The position numbers and the translations under genes are program-made. DNA of 64,000 nt from Streptosporangium lutulentum (GTDB lineage: Bacteria > Actinomycetota > Actinomycetes > Streptosporangiales > Streptosporangiaceae): the NCBI RefSeq assembly GCF_030811455.1, contig NZ_JAUSQU010000001.1:1674001-1738000 (forward strand), in the 5' to 3' direction. Under the pieces are notes generated by a model that worked only from the letters and a program-made list of their open reading frames with translations, searched no databases and was not told the origin of the DNA. How positions within the stretch are numbered: the stretch's first letter is position 1; each line of letters opens with the position of its first letter. Positions 32,119-42,604 of this stretch are shown piece by piece.

Positions 32119-33503
32119 CGGCAGCGCGGAAACGGACCCTGGCCGCCGCCCTGGCACTCGCGGTGGGACTCACCGCGGCCGCCTGCGGCGGGAGCGGAGA
32201 CGGGGAGGCCGGACAGCAGGCGGCTGGTCAGACGCTGAAGATGTGGACCTTCAAACGCTCCCACGCCGACGCGCTGAACAAGGCCGCCGCGCAGTTCAAG
32301 AGCGAGACGGGCATCACCGTCACCATCGAGGCGGTCACCCCCGACGACGTGTTCGTCAGCAAGGTGCAGGCCGCCGCGCAGACGAACGGCCTGCCGGACG
32401 TGCTGGAGACGCACTCGGGCGGCGAGGACCTGGAGATGGGCGCGTCGGGACTGCTGAGCGACCTCTCGGCGGACGTGAACGACGCCTGGAAGCAGCGGCT
32501 GCTGCCCACCACCCGCGAGGCCGGGGTGATGACGCAGCAACGGATCGACATCGTGGCCAGTGACTCGCCGTTCAAGCAGGTCAAGCCGGGCACGAGGTTC
32601 AGCGTTCCGTTCACCGCCGGTGCCTTCGGCATCGTCTACGCCAACAAGGAGAAGCTGAAGGCGGCGGGGCTGAGCACCGACACGCCCCCGAAGACGTGGG
32701 AGGAGTTCCTCGACGCGCTGAAGGCCACCACGGCCAAGGAGCCGGAGCGGGGCGGTCTCTCCCTCGGGCTGAAGGTGTCCCAGACCGGGTTCAACTGGAT
32801 CTACCAGCCGCTGGCCCACTCCTACCTGGGCAAGGAGAGGTTCCAGGCGCTGCTCGCCAAGGGCGCCGCGCAGGGCTTCGGCTCGCCCGACGGCGTCAAG
32901 ACGCTGGAGCTGTACAGCAGGCTCACGCCGTACTGGATGCCGGGGGCGACGACGCTCGGCATCGACGAGGCCGACATCGCCTTCGCCCAGGGCAAGGCGG
33001 CGTTCGGCGTCGGCGGCACCTTCACCCTGGCCTTTCTCGCGCAGAACGGGATGAGCCCGGACAAGGTTCTCACCTTCCCGATCCCGCCGTCGGCCGAGGG
33101 GCAGAACAAGGAGATCTCGATGTCTCCGCTGGCGCTGACCTCGCTCGGCATCACCTCGACCACCAAGAACAGGGAAGCCGCGCTCAAGTGGCTGGACTGG
33201 GTGACCTCGCCCAAGGGCGCGGGAGTCGTGGCCACGTCGTCGCTCGACCTGCCGGCGACCGACCTGGGCGCCGAGGCCGAGTCGCTGCTCGGCGCCGACC
33301 TGGCCGCCCTGCAGAAATATTTCACCGGTGCGCCGGAGAGCGCCTACGACGCCGCCGACGTCAGCTTCTTCCCCTCCGAGTACGACCAGGTCAAGCCGGG
33401 CGACCTGATGGTGAGGCTGACCCCGCTGAAGGAGGTCACCCCGGAGCAGGCCGGCACCGAGATGGACAAGGTCATGGGCGCCATGTGGAAGGCCACGCAG
33501 TGA
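32115..33503 (+). CDS. CUT1 sugar ABC transporter substrate-binding lipoprotein
   Basis: 462 residues, extracellular solute-binding protein family 1. Signal peptide with lipobox ending at Cys24, then LKMWTFKRSHADALNKAAAQF at the mature N-terminus and TWEEFLDALKATTAKEP as the family's central motif. Ligand probably an oligosaccharide or uronate, judging from neighbours. ATG overlaps the leader ORF; the stop overlaps the first permease gene (GTGA). Confidence 0.92.
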   Translation: MTAARKRTLAAALALAVGLTAAACGGSGDGEAGQQAAGQTLKMWTFKRSHADALNKAAAQFKSETGITVTIEAVTPDDVFVSKVQAAAQTNGLPDVLETHSGGEDLEMGASGLLSDLSADVNDAWKQRLLPTTREAGVMTQQRIDIVASDSPFKQVKPGTRFSVPFTAGAFGIVYANKEKLKAAGLSTDTPPKTWEEFLDALKATTAKEPERGGLSLGLKVSQTGFNWIYQPLAHSYLGKERFQALLAKGAAQGFGSPDGVKTLELYSRLTPYWMPGATTLGIDEADIAFAQGKAAFGVGGTFTLAFLAQNGMSPDKVLTFPIPPSAEGQNKEISMSPLALTSLGITSTTKNREAALKWLDWVTSPKGAGVVATSSLDLPATDLGAEAESLLGADLAALQKYFTGAPESAYDAADVSFFPSEYDQVKPGDLMVRLTPLKEVTPEQAGTEMDKVMGAMWKATQ

Positions 33504-34468
33504 CCACGCTCACCGTGAAGGATCGCGCGGGGCGGCTCCTGAAGGAGCCGCCCCGCGGCGGGCGTCCCCCTGGGCGTTGGAAGGAGATCCTGACCGGGTG
33601 GGCGTTCGTGCTCCCGGCGGTGGCGCTCTTCCTGGTGATGGGGCTCTACACGATCGGCAGCGGCTTCGCGCTGAGCTTCGCCAAGTGGAACGGCTTCACC
33701 CCCGAATGGATCTGGGTCGGGCTCCAGAACTACCGCGACCTGCTCTACGCGGATCCGTCGCTCGCCCCTGAACTGCGCCGCGCCGCGTGGAACACCCTGC
33801 AGGTCATGATCGCTGTTCCGGCGCTCACCGTGGCGATCGCCCTGCCGCTCGCGGTCGCGCTCAACTCCATCAGGCGGCTGCGCTCCCTGCTGCGCTCGGT
33901 GTATTTCCTGCCCTACGTCACCAGCGGGATCGCGGTCTACTACGCCTGGCGCTATGTACTGGAGCCCGACGGCGCGGTCAACCTGCTGCTGCGGGCACTC
34001 GGGCTGGGCAGCCTCTCCCAGCCGCAGGGCTTCCTGGGCAACCCGAGCACCGCGCTGCCCACGCTGATCCTGATCCTCGTCTGGTCGAGCGTCCCCATCG
34101 CCACCCTGCTCTACCTGAGCGGGCTGCAGGCCATCGACCCCAACATGATCGAGGCCGCGCAGATCGACGGAGCCGCCCCCCGGCACGTGTTGCGCCGCAT
34201 CATCTGGCCGCTGTTGCGGCCCATCACCGCGGCCATCGTGCTGCTCGGCGTGCGCGACGCCCTGCACGGCTTCCAGATCTTCCTGATCATGACGCGTGGC
34301 GGTCCCGGCGGGCACACCGACGTGCTCGGGCTGATGGCCTACCGGCTCTCCTTCTTCAAGGGCCTCGCGCTGACGCTGGGACTGGCCAGCGCGCTGGGCT
34401 GGCTGCTCTTCGCCGCGGCCCTGCTGCTCACCCTGGTGAACGCGCGCATGCTGAGGAGGATCCGATGA
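33500..34468 (+). CDS. CUT1 ABC transporter permease (MalF-like)
   Basis: 322 residues, six predicted membrane helices. The cytoplasmic EAA loop that docks on the ATPase reads EAAQIDGAAPRHVLRRIIWP. The GTG start is coupled to the binding-protein gene, and the stop to the next permease (ATGA). No ATPase gene is present in the operon; a shared MsiK-type ATPase encoded elsewhere is usual for CUT1 systems of actinomycetes. Confidence 0.92.
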   Translation: MTTLTVKDRAGRLLKEPPRGGRPPGRWKEILTGWAFVLPAVALFLVMGLYTIGSGFALSFAKWNGFTPEWIWVGLQNYRDLLYADPSLAPELRRAAWNTLQVMIAVPALTVAIALPLAVALNSIRRLRSLLRSVYFLPYVTSGIAVYYAWRYVLEPDGAVNLLLRALGLGSLSQPQGFLGNPSTALPTLILILVWSSVPIATLLYLSGLQAIDPNMIEAAQIDGAAPRHVLRRIIWPLLRPITAAIVLLGVRDALHGFQIFLIMTRGGPGGHTDVLGLMAYRLSFFKGLALTLGLASALGWLLFAAALLLTLVNARMLRRIR

Positions 34469-35289
34469 GCAGATCCCGTGCGGCCAGGATCGCCGCCTAC
34501 GTGGCGCTGGCCCTCTACGCGGTGATCAGCGTGTATCCGTTCCTGTGGATGGTCTCGGGCGCCTTCAAGAGCAGGACCGAGATCCTCCAGGGCGGGCATC
34601 TCATCCCGCGGAGCCCCACGCTGGACACGCTCGTGACCACCTGGAGCCAGCTGCGCTTCGTCGAGTACTTCGGCAACAGCCTCCTCGTCACCGGCTCGAC
34701 CGTCGTCGGTGTCCTGGTCGTCTACAGCCTGGCCTCCTACGCCTTCGCCGTGCTGAACTTCCCCGGGCGCAAGGTGCTGTTCTGGTTCTTCGTGTCGCTG
34801 CTGTTCGTCCCCGGCATCACCGTGCTGCTGCCCGTGGTGATCCTGGAGAAGGAACTGGGCATCCTCGGCACGCATCTCGGGCTGGTGCTGCCGTTCGTCA
34901 ACGGCACCGCCCCGCTGACCGTCCTGCTGCTGACCAACAGCTACAGCTCGATCCCCCGGGAGCTGCGCGAGGCGGCTCGCGCCGACGGAGCGGGGGAGCC
35001 GCGCATCTTCTGGTCGATCTACCTGCCGCTGGTCAGGCCCGCGCACATCACGATCGCCGTGCTGACCGCGGTGCCGACCTGGAACGAGTACGTCCTGACC
35101 CGCGTGTCGATCAGTGACCCGTCCCTCTACACGCTGCCGCTCGGCCTGGAGACCCTGCTCTCGAGCGAGGTGCCGCGCTACAACGAGGTGATGGCCGCGT
35201 CGCTGATCCTCGTGCTCCCGGTCATCGCGCTCTTCCTCTTCCTGCAGCGCTACTTCGTCAACGGGCTCGTCGGCGCGATCAAGGGCTGA
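34465..35289 (+). CDS. CUT1 ABC transporter permease (MalG-like)
   Basis: 274 residues with six membrane helices and the EAA loop EAARADGAGEPRIFWSIYLP. Pairs with the preceding permease. The C-terminus is LFLQRYFVNGLVGAIKG, typical of MalG-type permeases. The 3' end overlaps that of the convergent ROK gene by 11 bases, so no terminator separates them. Confidence 0.93.
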   Translation: MSRSRAARIAAYVALALYAVISVYPFLWMVSGAFKSRTEILQGGHLIPRSPTLDTLVTTWSQLRFVEYFGNSLLVTGSTVVGVLVVYSLASYAFAVLNFPGRKVLFWFFVSLLFVPGITVLLPVVILEKELGILGTHLGLVLPFVNGTAPLTVLLLTNSYSSIPRELREAARADGAGEPRIFWSIYLPLVRPAHITIAVLTAVPTWNEYVLTRVSISDPSLYTLPLGLETLLSSEVPRYNEVMAASLILVLPVIALFLFLQRYFVNGLVGAIKG

Positions 35290-36616
35290 TCAGGTCCGGG
35301 TCGATCAGGGGCCGGCCCGGACCTGACGGGGAGCCCTGGGGCACGGCGCCCGGTGCCGAGCCGATCGCGACGGGGTCGTCGATGAGCTGGTTGATCACGA
35401 CGTTCGCGGCGCCCAGGGACGCGGCGCCGAAACCGAGGCCGGAGGCGACGAAGCGGCACCGGGCGGCCGGCCCGGCGACGACCAGGTGCTCCAGCTCCGC
35501 CTGGGCGAAGGGGAGGAGCCACTGGGCCAGCGTGGCGAAGTAGCCGCCGACGACGATGACGCGCGGGTTGAAGAGGTTGACCAGGATCGAGCCGCCGAGC
35601 CCGAGCCACCGGCCGACCTCCGCCACGGCCTCGATCATCAGCGGATCGCCCTCGGCCAGCCCGCGGGCGATCTCCGCCACCCGCTCCTCGGGGCCGAGCA
35701 CCGGGACGGCGCCCAGTCCGTAGGCCTGGTCGGGTGTCGCCGTGCGCACCAGCGCCGCGAGCCCGACCTTGGTCTCCCAGCAGCCGTTGCGCCCGCAGCC
35801 GCACCGGTGGCCACCGGGGTCGACGGGCAGATGCCCGACCTCGCCGGAGAAGCCGTCGGCGCCGCGCAGCAGGTGGCCGTCGACGATGATGCCGCCGCCG
35901 ACGCCGACCTCACCGGTCAGGTAGACCATGTCGGGCGTCCCCGCGGCGACGCCCGAGGTGTATTCGGCCAGCGCCGCGAGGTTGGCGTCGTTGTCCACCG
36001 TCACGGGCACGCCCAGGTTGCCGAGCGCGATGGACAGCCAGGAGGCGAGGGGCACGTCGCGCCAGCCGAGGTTCGGCGCGAGCGCGACCACGCCGTGGCC
36101 GACGTCGACCAGTCCGGGCACGCCCACCCCGACGCCCGCGGGACGGGTGCCGGCCAGGACGAGCTCGTCGACGGCGGCGCGGGCCACCCGGCCGAGCTCG
36201 CGCAGCGCCTGGTTGGGGCCGCTGCCCATCGCGTCGAAGCCCACGCGGCGCTCCACCAGGACGCGTCCGCCGAGGTCGGTGCCGTGGACCGCGACGTAGT
36301 CCACATTGATCTCCAGGCCGAGGATCCCGACGTGGGCGCCGTCGAGCGCCACCGCCCGCCGGGGACGGCCGACCGCCCCCGCGTGCTCGATGCCGACCTC
36401 GCGCACCAGCCTCCGGTCGAGGAGCTCGGCCATCAGATTGGAGACGGTGGCACGATGCAGGCCCGTCGCCTCCGCGATGTCCGCGCGGGAACTGGAGCCG
36501 TGGTTGCGCAGGTGCCGCAGGACCAGAGAGAGGTTGGCCCGGCGCAGTGAGGCGTGGCCCGCCGGCTGGACGCCGCCCCTCGTCAGACGGGCGAAGTTCT
36601 CCTCCCCCTGCGTCAC
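35279..36616 (-). CDS. ROK-family transcriptional regulator
   Basis: 445 residues. N-terminal winged HTH (LSLVLRHLRNHGSSSRADIAEATGLHRATVSNLMAEL), then a ROK sugar-kinase-like domain with GEVGVGGGIIVDGHLLRGADGFSGEVGH and the zinc site GGHRCGCGRNGCWE. NagC/XylR-type members bind sugars through the ROK domain and usually repress. It is convergent with the CUT1 transporter, which makes that operon a possible target beside the TetR-LacI regulator. Confidence 0.9.
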   Translation of the reverse strand: MTQGEENFARLTRGGVQPAGHASLRRANLSLVLRHLRNHGSSSRADIAEATGLHRATVSNLMAELLDRRLVREVGIEHAGAVGRPRRAVALDGAHVGILGLEINVDYVAVHGTDLGGRVLVERRVGFDAMGSGPNQALRELGRVARAAVDELVLAGTRPAGVGVGVPGLVDVGHGVVALAPNLGWRDVPLASWLSIALGNLGVPVTVDNDANLAALAEYTSGVAAGTPDMVYLTGEVGVGGGIIVDGHLLRGADGFSGEVGHLPVDPGGHRCGCGRNGCWETKVGLAALVRTATPDQAYGLGAVPVLGPEERVAEIARGLAEGDPLMIEAVAEVGRWLGLGGSILVNLFNPRVIVVGGYFATLAQWLLPFAQAELEHLVVAGPAARCRFVASGLGFGAASLGAANVVINQLIDDPVAIGSAPGAVPQGSPSGPGRPLIDPDLISP

Positions 36617-36629
36617 GCGGTCACCGGCC

Positions 36630-36668
36630 TTTATTTATCTTGAATAGCAATTAATCGATTTTCTAACA
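36630..36668 (-). promoter_or_regulatory. AT-rich promoter region of the ROK gene
   Basis: A rare AT-rich stretch (tttatttatcttgaatagc, then attaatcgattttctaac) immediately upstream of the minus-strand ROK start. It includes the dyad AATCGATT, a possible autoregulatory operator. The rest of 36669-36848 is GC-rich with direct copies of ccgtcctc and ccggccgtc and no gene. Confidence 0.45.
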
Positions 36669-36848
36669 CGGGCGGACCGTTCCACACAACCGGGAGCGAT
36701 AACGACTTCGCACCTGTCACCTGGAGTTCCGGGGCCGATGAGGCGCGGCGGGATTCCGGGCCGACGCGGCCTGCGGGCGGCCGGGCGTTCCCGCCCTCGT
36801 CCGGCCGTCCTCATTCGACCGTCCTCGTCCGGCCGTCGCCCGCGGGTC

Positions 36849-38633
36849 TCAGTCCTTGATCTGGCAGATGGCGGTGCCGGCGGTCACAATGGCCCCGGCC
36901 ACGGCGGACAGGCCGGTGACGGTTCCCGCCCGGTGGGCGGTGAGCGGCTGCTCCATCTTCATCGCTTCGAGGACCACGACGAGGTCGCCCTCCGCGACCG
37001 TCGTGCCGTCCTCGACGGCGACCTTGACGATGGTTCCCTGCATGGGGGAGATCAGCGAGTCGCCGCCCGCCACGGGGGCGGCCCTCCTGCCCCCGGAGCG
37101 CCTGGGTCTCGCGGCGGCCGTGCTCGCGGACCCGCCGGCGACGGCCCCGAGCCCGGCGGGCAGCACGACCTCCAGGCGCCTGCCGCCGACCTCGACGGTC
37201 ACACGCTCACGCTCGGCGGGCTCGGCGCCGCCGGTGGCAGCGTCGGTGGCCCCGTCGTAGGGCGCGATCGTGTTGCCGAACTCGGTCTCGATCCAGCGGG
37301 TGTGGACGTCGAAGGAGCGGCCGTCGCCGACGAACGCCGGATCGCCGACCACGGCGCGGTGGAAGGGGATCACCGTGGGCATGCCCTCGACCGTGAACTC
37401 CCCCAGAGCCCGGCGTGCCCGCTCCAGCGCCTGCGTGCGGTCGCGACCGGTGACGACGAGTTTGGCGATGAGGGAGTCGAAGGAGGCGGGCACCGTCTCG
37501 CCCTGCTCGTAGCCGCCGTCGAGGCGGACGCCGGGGCCGGAGGGGGGCCGCCAGCGAAGGAGCGTGCCCGGGGCGGGCAGGAAGCCGCGGCCGGCGTCCT
37601 CGGCGTTGATCCGGAACTCGATCGAGTGGCCGCGCGCCTCGGGGTCGTCGTATCCGAGCCTCTCGCCGGCGGCGATGCGGAACATCTCGCGCACCAGGTC
37701 GATGCCGGTCACCTCCTCGGTCACCGGGTGCTCGACCTGCAGCCGGGTGTTGACCTCAAGGAAGGAGATCACGCCGTCCTGGCCCACGAGGAACTCGCAC
37801 GTGCCCGCGCCCACGTAACCGGCCTCGCGCAGGATGGCCTTGGACGACTCGTGAAGGACGCGGACCTGCTCGGCGGACAGGAACGGCGCCGGAGCCTCCT
37901 CGACCAGCTTCTGGTGGCGGCGCTGCAGCGAGCAGTCGCGCGTGGACACCACGACGACGTTGCCATGGGCGTCGGCCAGGCACTGGGTCTCGACATGGCG
38001 TGGCCGGTCGAGATAGCGCTCGACGAAGCACTCGCCCCGGCCGAACGCCGTCACCGCCTCCCGCGCCGCCGACTCGTACAGCTCCGGCACCTCCTCAAGG
38101 GTGCGCGCCACCTTCAGGCCACGGCCCCCGCCGCCGTAGGCCGCCTTGATCGCGATCGGCAGCCCGTGCTCGCGGGCGAACGCCACGACCTCCTCGGCGC
38201 CGGAGACCGGGCCGGGGGTGCCGGCCACCAGCGGAGCGCCGACCTTCTGCGCGATGTGGCGCGCCCGCACCTTGTCGCCGAGCGCGTCGATCGCCTCGGG
38301 CGGCGGGCCGATCCAGGTCAGGCCGGCGTCGATCACGGCTCGCGCGAAGTCCGCGTTCTCGGCGAGGAAACCGTATCCGGGATGCACGGCGTCGGCGCCG
38401 GACCTGCGGGCCACGTCGAGGATCTTCTCGATGGACAGGTAGGACTCGCCCGGTGTGGCGCCGCCGAGGGCGTGGGCCTCGTCGGCGATCCGGGCGAAGA
38501 GCGCGTCGCGGTCGGGGTCGGCGTACACCGCGACGCTGCCGATGCCGGCGTCCTTGCACGCGCGGACGACACGGACGGCGATCTCACCGCGGTTGGCGAC
38601 GAGCACCTTGCGCGGCGCGTGGGAGTTGCTCAC
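36849..38633 (-). CDS. Acyl-CoA carboxylase alpha subunit (biotin carboxylase + BCCP)
   Basis: 594 residues. ATP-grasp biotin carboxylase ([23 protein letters not shown] at the start; [28 protein letters not shown]) followed by an Ala-rich linker and a biotinyl domain with [11 protein letters not shown] near the C-terminus, the lysine being biotinylated. Carboxylates acetyl- or propionyl-CoA together with the beta subunit for fatty acid or methylmalonyl-CoA supply. GTG at 38633 chosen because GGAGGACTTC precedes it and it overlaps the epsilon stop (GTGA). Confidence 0.95.
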   Translation of the reverse strand: MSNSHAPRKVLVANRGEIAVRVVRACKDAGIGSVAVYADPDRDALFARIADEAHALGGATPGESYLSIEKILDVARRSGADAVHPGYGFLAENADFARAVIDAGLTWIGPPPEAIDALGDKVRARHIAQKVGAPLVAGTPGPVSGAEEVVAFAREHGLPIAIKAAYGGGGRGLKVARTLEEVPELYESAAREAVTAFGRGECFVERYLDRPRHVETQCLADAHGNVVVVSTRDCSLQRRHQKLVEEAPAPFLSAEQVRVLHESSKAILREAGYVGAGTCEFLVGQDGVISFLEVNTRLQVEHPVTEEVTGIDLVREMFRIAAGERLGYDDPEARGHSIEFRINAEDAGRGFLPAPGTLLRWRPPSGPGVRLDGGYEQGETVPASFDSLIAKLVVTGRDRTQALERARRALGEFTVEGMPTVIPFHRAVVGDPAFVGDGRSFDVHTRWIETEFGNTIAPYDGATDAATGGAEPAERERVTVEVGGRRLEVVLPAGLGAVAGGSASTAAARPRRSGGRRAAPVAGGDSLISPMQGTIVKVAVEDGTTVAEGDLVVVLEAMKMEQPLTAHRAGTVTGLSAVAGAIVTAGTAICQIKD

Positions 38634-38875
38634 TGAAGTCCTCCAAGCGTTCGCCTCGATTCCCGCCAGCCACCCGGGCCGGGGGACAGGGGCAGGCGTT
38701 GCGTGTGCCGGTACGCGGCCCAGCCGCGCGGGTGGGCGGGCGGCGGGGCGGCGGGACGCGTCGTACGGGCGAGGACGGCCGCGACGAGCGCGGCCAGTTC
38801 CTCCGGCGACGGGTCGCCCCTGACCACCCGCAGCAGGGCCGGTCCCGTCGTCGCGCCCGTGTCCGTGTCGCTCAC
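38630..38875 (-). CDS. Acyl-CoA carboxylase epsilon subunit
   Basis: 81 residues. [24 protein letters not shown] and the terminal [24 protein letters not shown] match the small epsilon subunit that stabilises actinobacterial acyl-CoA carboxylases. Overlaps both neighbours by four bases, so it is made stoichiometrically with them. Confidence 0.92.
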   Translation of the reverse strand: MSDTDTGATTGPALLRVVRGDPSPEELAALVAAVLARTTRPAAPPPAHPRGWAAYRHTQRLPLSPGPGGWRESRRTLGGLQ

Positions 38876-40437
38876 AGCGGGATGTTGCCGTGCTTCTTGG
38901 GCGGCAGCGCCTCGCGCTTGCCACGCAGCAGCCGCAGCGACCGGATGATCTCGCGGCGGGTCTCACGCGGCGCGATCACCGCGTCGACGTAGCCGCGCTC
39001 GGCCGCCTGGTAGGGGTTGGCCAGCGTGTCCTCGTACTCCGCGACCAGCTTGGCGCGCAGCGCCTGCGGGTCGGCGGCCGAGGCCAGCTCCTTGCGGTAG
39101 AGGATGTTGACCGCCCCCTGGGCGCCCATGACCGCGATCTGCGCGGTCGGCCAGGCGATGTTGTGATCGGCGCCGAGGTGCTTGGAACCCATGACGTCGT
39201 AGGCGCCGCCGTAGGCCTTGCGGGTGATGACGGTGACGAGGGGGACGGTGGCCTCGGCGTAGGCGTACAGGAGCTTGGCGCCGCGGCGGATGATGCCGTT
39301 CCACTCCTGCTCGGTGCCGGGCAGGAAACCGGGCACGTCGACGAGGGTGAGCACGGGGATGTTGAAGGCGTCGCAGGTGCGCACGAACCGCGCGGCCTTC
39401 TCCGAGGCGTCGATGTCGAGGATGCCGGCCAGCTGCATCGGCTGGTTGGCCACCACGCCTACCGCGTGGCCCTCGACGCGCCCGAAGCCCACGATGATGT
39501 TGGGCGCGAACAGCGCCTGCACCTCCAGGAACGCGCCGTCGTCGAGGAGCGACTCGATGACGATGTGCATGTCGTAGGGCTGGTTGGCCGAGTCGGGGAT
39601 CAGGGTGTCGAGCGCCCGGTCGGTCTCGCTGATCTCCAGGTCGGCCGGGCCGCCGTCGACCGGCGGGTCGTCGAGGTTGTTGTCCGGCAGGTGGGAGAGC
39701 AGGGCCCTGACGTAGTCGAGCGCGTCGTCCTCGTCGTGGGCCAGGTAGTGGGCGTTGCCGCTCTTGGTGTTGTGGGTGCGGGCGCCGCCGAGCTCTTCGA
39801 AGGTGACGTCCTCGCCGGTGACGGTCTTGATGACCTCGGGGCCGGTGACGAACATGTGCGAGGAGCCGTCGACCATGACCGTGAAGTCGGTGAGGGCGGG
39901 GGAGTAGACGTGGCCGCCCGCGCAGGCGCCCATGATCAGTGAGATCTGCGGGATCACGCCGGAGGCGCGCACGTTGCGGCGGAAGATCTCGCCGTACAGG
40001 CCGAGTGAGACCACGCCCTCCTGGATGCGCGCCCCCGCCCCCTCGTTGATGCCGATGATGGGGGACCCGGTCTTGAGCGCCAGGTCCATGACCTTGCAGA
40101 TCTTCTCGCCGTACACCTGGCCCAGGCTGCCGCCGAAGACGGTGAAGTCCTGGGAGAAGACGCACACGTGGCGGCCGTCGATCGTGCCGTGGCCGGTGAC
40201 GACGCCGTCGCCGTGGGGGCGGTTGTCCTCCAGGCCGAAGGCCGTGCTCCGGTGGCGGGCCAGGGTGTCCAGCTCGACGAACGAGCCTTCGTCCAGCAGT
40301 CGTTCGATGCGTTCGCGGGCACTGAGCCTGCCCTTGGCGTGCTGCTTGGCGGCGGCTCGGGCGGAGGCGGCGTGTACGGCCTCGTCGAGGCGTTCCTGGA
40401 GATCGGCGAGTTTGCCGGCCGTGCTGTGCTGGCTCAT
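38872..40437 (-). CDS. Acyl-CoA carboxylase beta subunit (carboxyltransferase)
   Basis: 521 residues of the PccB/AccD family. Oxyanion-hole glycines sit in [23 protein letters not shown] and in the C-domain around [22 protein letters not shown]. The Asp/Ile residue that sets acyl-CoA preference cannot be placed surely by eye, so propionyl- versus acetyl-CoA is open. First gene of the three-gene operon; divergent from a TetR gene. Confidence 0.95.
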   Translation of the reverse strand: MSQHSTAGKLADLQERLDEAVHAASARAAAKQHAKGRLSARERIERLLDEGSFVELDTLARHRSTAFGLEDNRPHGDGVVTGHGTIDGRHVCVFSQDFTVFGGSLGQVYGEKICKVMDLALKTGSPIIGINEGAGARIQEGVVSLGLYGEIFRRNVRASGVIPQISLIMGACAGGHVYSPALTDFTVMVDGSSHMFVTGPEVIKTVTGEDVTFEELGGARTHNTKSGNAHYLAHDEDDALDYVRALLSHLPDNNLDDPPVDGGPADLEISETDRALDTLIPDSANQPYDMHIVIESLLDDGAFLEVQALFAPNIIVGFGRVEGHAVGVVANQPMQLAGILDIDASEKAARFVRTCDAFNIPVLTLVDVPGFLPGTEQEWNGIIRRGAKLLYAYAEATVPLVTVITRKAYGGAYDVMGSKHLGADHNIAWPTAQIAVMGAQGAVNILYRKELASAADPQALRAKLVAEYEDTLANPYQAAERGYVDAVIAPRETRREIIRSLRLLRGKREALPPKKHGNIPL

Positions 40438-40440
40438 TGA

Positions 40441-40500
40441 CTACCATGCTTCTGTAAGACTCAGTTCCATTCAGAACATACTCAGTATCATGTGGGTGGA
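40441..40500. promoter_or_regulatory. Divergent promoter/operator region of carboxylase operon and tetR
   Basis: Two direct ACTCAGT copies separated by about 20 bp surround the dyad GTTC-cattca-GAAC. This is a plausible binding site for the TetR protein encoded next to it and would control both directions. Confidence 0.45.
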
Positions 40501-40555
40501 CAACATCGGGTGCCGGGTCGAGGGCCCGCGAACGCGGATCGGGGAAAACGGAGTG

Positions 40556-41242
40556 ATGCCCATACCGCCCATCGGCCGGCGTCTCGCCGAGGCGGCGATC
40601 GCCCTGTTCAACGAGCGCGGCTACGACGAGACCACCGTCGACGACATCGCGGCCCGGGCGGGCGTCAGCCGCAGCACGTTCTTCCGGTACTACCGCTCCA
40701 AGGAAGAGGTGATCTTCCCCGATCACGACGCGCTCCTGGCGAAGGTGCAGGCACGGCTGAAGGCGTCCACCGCCGACACCGCCATCGTCGCCATATGCGA
40801 CGCGGTCCGCATCGTGCTGGCGCAGTACGTGGAGGACGCCGAGGTGTCGCTGCGCAGGTATCGCCTGGTGGGGCAGGTCCCCGCGCTGCGCGACCGCGAG
40901 ATCGCCGTCGTCGCCCGCTACCAGCGGCTGTTCCGCGAGTACGTCGGTGACTGGCTGGGCGACTCGACCGACGCCGTCCTCCGCGCCGAGCTCATGGCCT
41001 CCTCCGTCGTGGCGGCCCACAACCAGGTGCTCCGCGGGTGGCTGCGCGCGGGCGGCGCGTACGACCCCTTCGGTCCCCTGGACCACGCGCTCCAGTACGT
41101 CATCGCGACGTTCCGGCACCTGGAGAAGCCGCAGGAGCCGGGCGGCGACGACGATCAGATCGTCGTCGCCGCCTTCCCGCGGTCGGCGTCGCCGGAGGTC
41201 GTGATGGAGACCGTCCGGGCATACCTGCGGGCGCGACCGTGA
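40556..41242 (+). CDS. TetR-family transcriptional regulator
   Basis: 228 residues. N-terminal HTH RRLAEAAIALFNERGYDETTVDDIAARAGVSRSTFFRYYRSKEEV, then a helical ligand-binding domain. Divergent from the acyl-CoA carboxylase operon, so an acyl-CoA-responsive repressor of that operon is likely. ATG 40556 or GTG 40553 are both possible starts; open frame further upstream reaches into the carboxylase gene and is not credible. Confidence 0.88.
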   Translation: MPIPPIGRRLAEAAIALFNERGYDETTVDDIAARAGVSRSTFFRYYRSKEEVIFPDHDALLAKVQARLKASTADTAIVAICDAVRIVLAQYVEDAEVSLRRYRLVGQVPALRDREIAVVARYQRLFREYVGDWLGDSTDAVLRAELMASSVVAAHNQVLRGWLRAGGAYDPFGPLDHALQYVIATFRHLEKPQEPGGDDDQIVVAAFPRSASPEVVMETVRAYLRARP

Positions 41243-41375
41243 GGCGGTGCGCGAACGGGCCCGCGTGATCGGCCCACAGGGCGGGGCGGCTCAGGTGGTC
41301 CGGCCCGCCGCGCTTCCTCCGGATCGGCGGTCCGGTCGCGGGGGAGCGAGGCTCGGCCGGAGCCGTCTGCCGCCA

Positions 41376-42254
41376 TCAGCGTACGGAGCAGATCGCTGAT
41401 CCGATCACCGCCGTCACCGCGTCCGGGTGCGATATCAGGGTCAGGTGGGAACCGCCGCGGAACTCGGTGACCTTCGAGCGCGCCCGGTTGGCCATGGACC
41501 GCCCCGAAGCCGGGGTGATGATCCGGTCGCCGGTGCTGATGAAGGACCAGGAGGGGATCGTCTTCCACGCCGCGGCCTTCGACGGCGTCATGAACGCGCT
41601 GGTCGAGGCGGCTCGCTGCGAGGCCCACAGCCGGGAGGCGGTGTCCCGGGGCAGGTCCGAGGCGAACGAGCGGGTGAAGAAGTCCTGCTTGAGGTAGAGG
41701 TCCTTCGCTCCCTGAGGCGCTCCCGGGTAGGAAGCCATGTCGTAGAGGGAGGCGGGATCCTTGTTGAGGGCGGAGTCGGAGCCGCTGAGCTGGCCGGTGG
41801 TCTCCCCGATGTCGGGCACCGCCGCGTCGACGTACACGAGGGCCTTGACGTTCGGGACGCCCGCGGCGGCGTTCGTGATCACTGACCCCCCGTAGGAGTG
41901 TCCGACGAGCACGATCGGGCCGGAAACGGTCTTCAGGAAGTCGGCGACGGTCGCGGCGTCGCCGGTGAGGTTCCGGAGCGGATTGGCTATGGCCCGCGCG
42001 ACGTAACCCGCTCGTTGCAGAGCCTCCACCTCGCCGTCCCAGCTTGAGGCGTCGGCCCAGGCGCCGTGCACCAGGACGACCGTGGGCTTGGAGCGGCCCG
42101 GCGACGGACAGGGCGACGGCTGACCTGTGAGCGCGGATGACGCACGCGCCTGGGCGCCGGTCGCCGACGGCGCCGCCATCGGTGTGGCGATCATCGCGAG
42201 TGCCGCCATGGGCGCGAACATCGTGAGCCGTCGCCAGGCGTGTGCAGGTTTCAT
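41376..42254 (-). CDS. Secreted alpha/beta hydrolase
   Basis: 292 residues with a signal peptide (hydrophobic core MFAPMAALAMIATPMAAPSA, cleavage near ATGAQA). Core strand TVVLVHGAWADASSW gives the oxyanion HG motif, LVGHSYGGSV the nucleophilic Ser elbow and GGSHLTLISHPD the catalytic His. Resembles the salicylate-esterase-like/AB_hydrolase_6 group; the substrate is unknown. Faces the TetR gene tail-to-tail with 133 bp between. Confidence 0.88.
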   Translation of the reverse strand: MKPAHAWRRLTMFAPMAALAMIATPMAAPSATGAQARASSALTGQPSPCPSPGRSKPTVVLVHGAWADASSWDGEVEALQRAGYVARAIANPLRNLTGDAATVADFLKTVSGPIVLVGHSYGGSVITNAAAGVPNVKALVYVDAAVPDIGETTGQLSGSDSALNKDPASLYDMASYPGAPQGAKDLYLKQDFFTRSFASDLPRDTASRLWASQRAASTSAFMTPSKAAAWKTIPSWSFISTGDRIITPASGRSMANRARSKVTEFRGGSHLTLISHPDAVTAVIGSAICSVR

Positions 42255-42604
42255 CGGTCTCTCCTTCGGTCAGACGGGTGATCCCCGGATGGGCCCGGCG
42301 GCTCCGGCCCGGCGAGGCCTCGGCCATGCGGGGAAAGGCGGCTCAGGCCTCACCGCGGGCACCGCGCACTCCCTGCCGCGGCCGCTCCCGTTTCGCGGTC
42401 CGTCTCCGTGAGTGCCCCTGCCTGCCCCGAATGCGCGTTCACCAGGGTCTGATACCTCGCAAATATGAGCAATTAACCCAAAATGGGATAAAGCGGTGCA
42501 GTGAGTAACCGGCGGCCGGTATGTGCCCGGTGTGGTCACGCTTTCCGGGCACACCGCGTGGGCGTTCCCCGATCGCTTCGGCGGCTTTCTGCGATACTCC
42601 CCAG
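42255..42604. other. Intergenic region with AT-rich patch
   Basis: No gene seen. An AT-rich stretch around 42455-42492 (caaatatgagcaattaaccc) is the only promoter-like part and could serve the minus-strand hydrolase. No repeat or terminator recognised. Confidence 0.5.

Noticed and set aside
38963..41119. 718-codon minus-strand ORF across carboxylase beta and the TetR gene
   Set aside because: Arg/Pro-rich shadow that crosses two well-supported genes.
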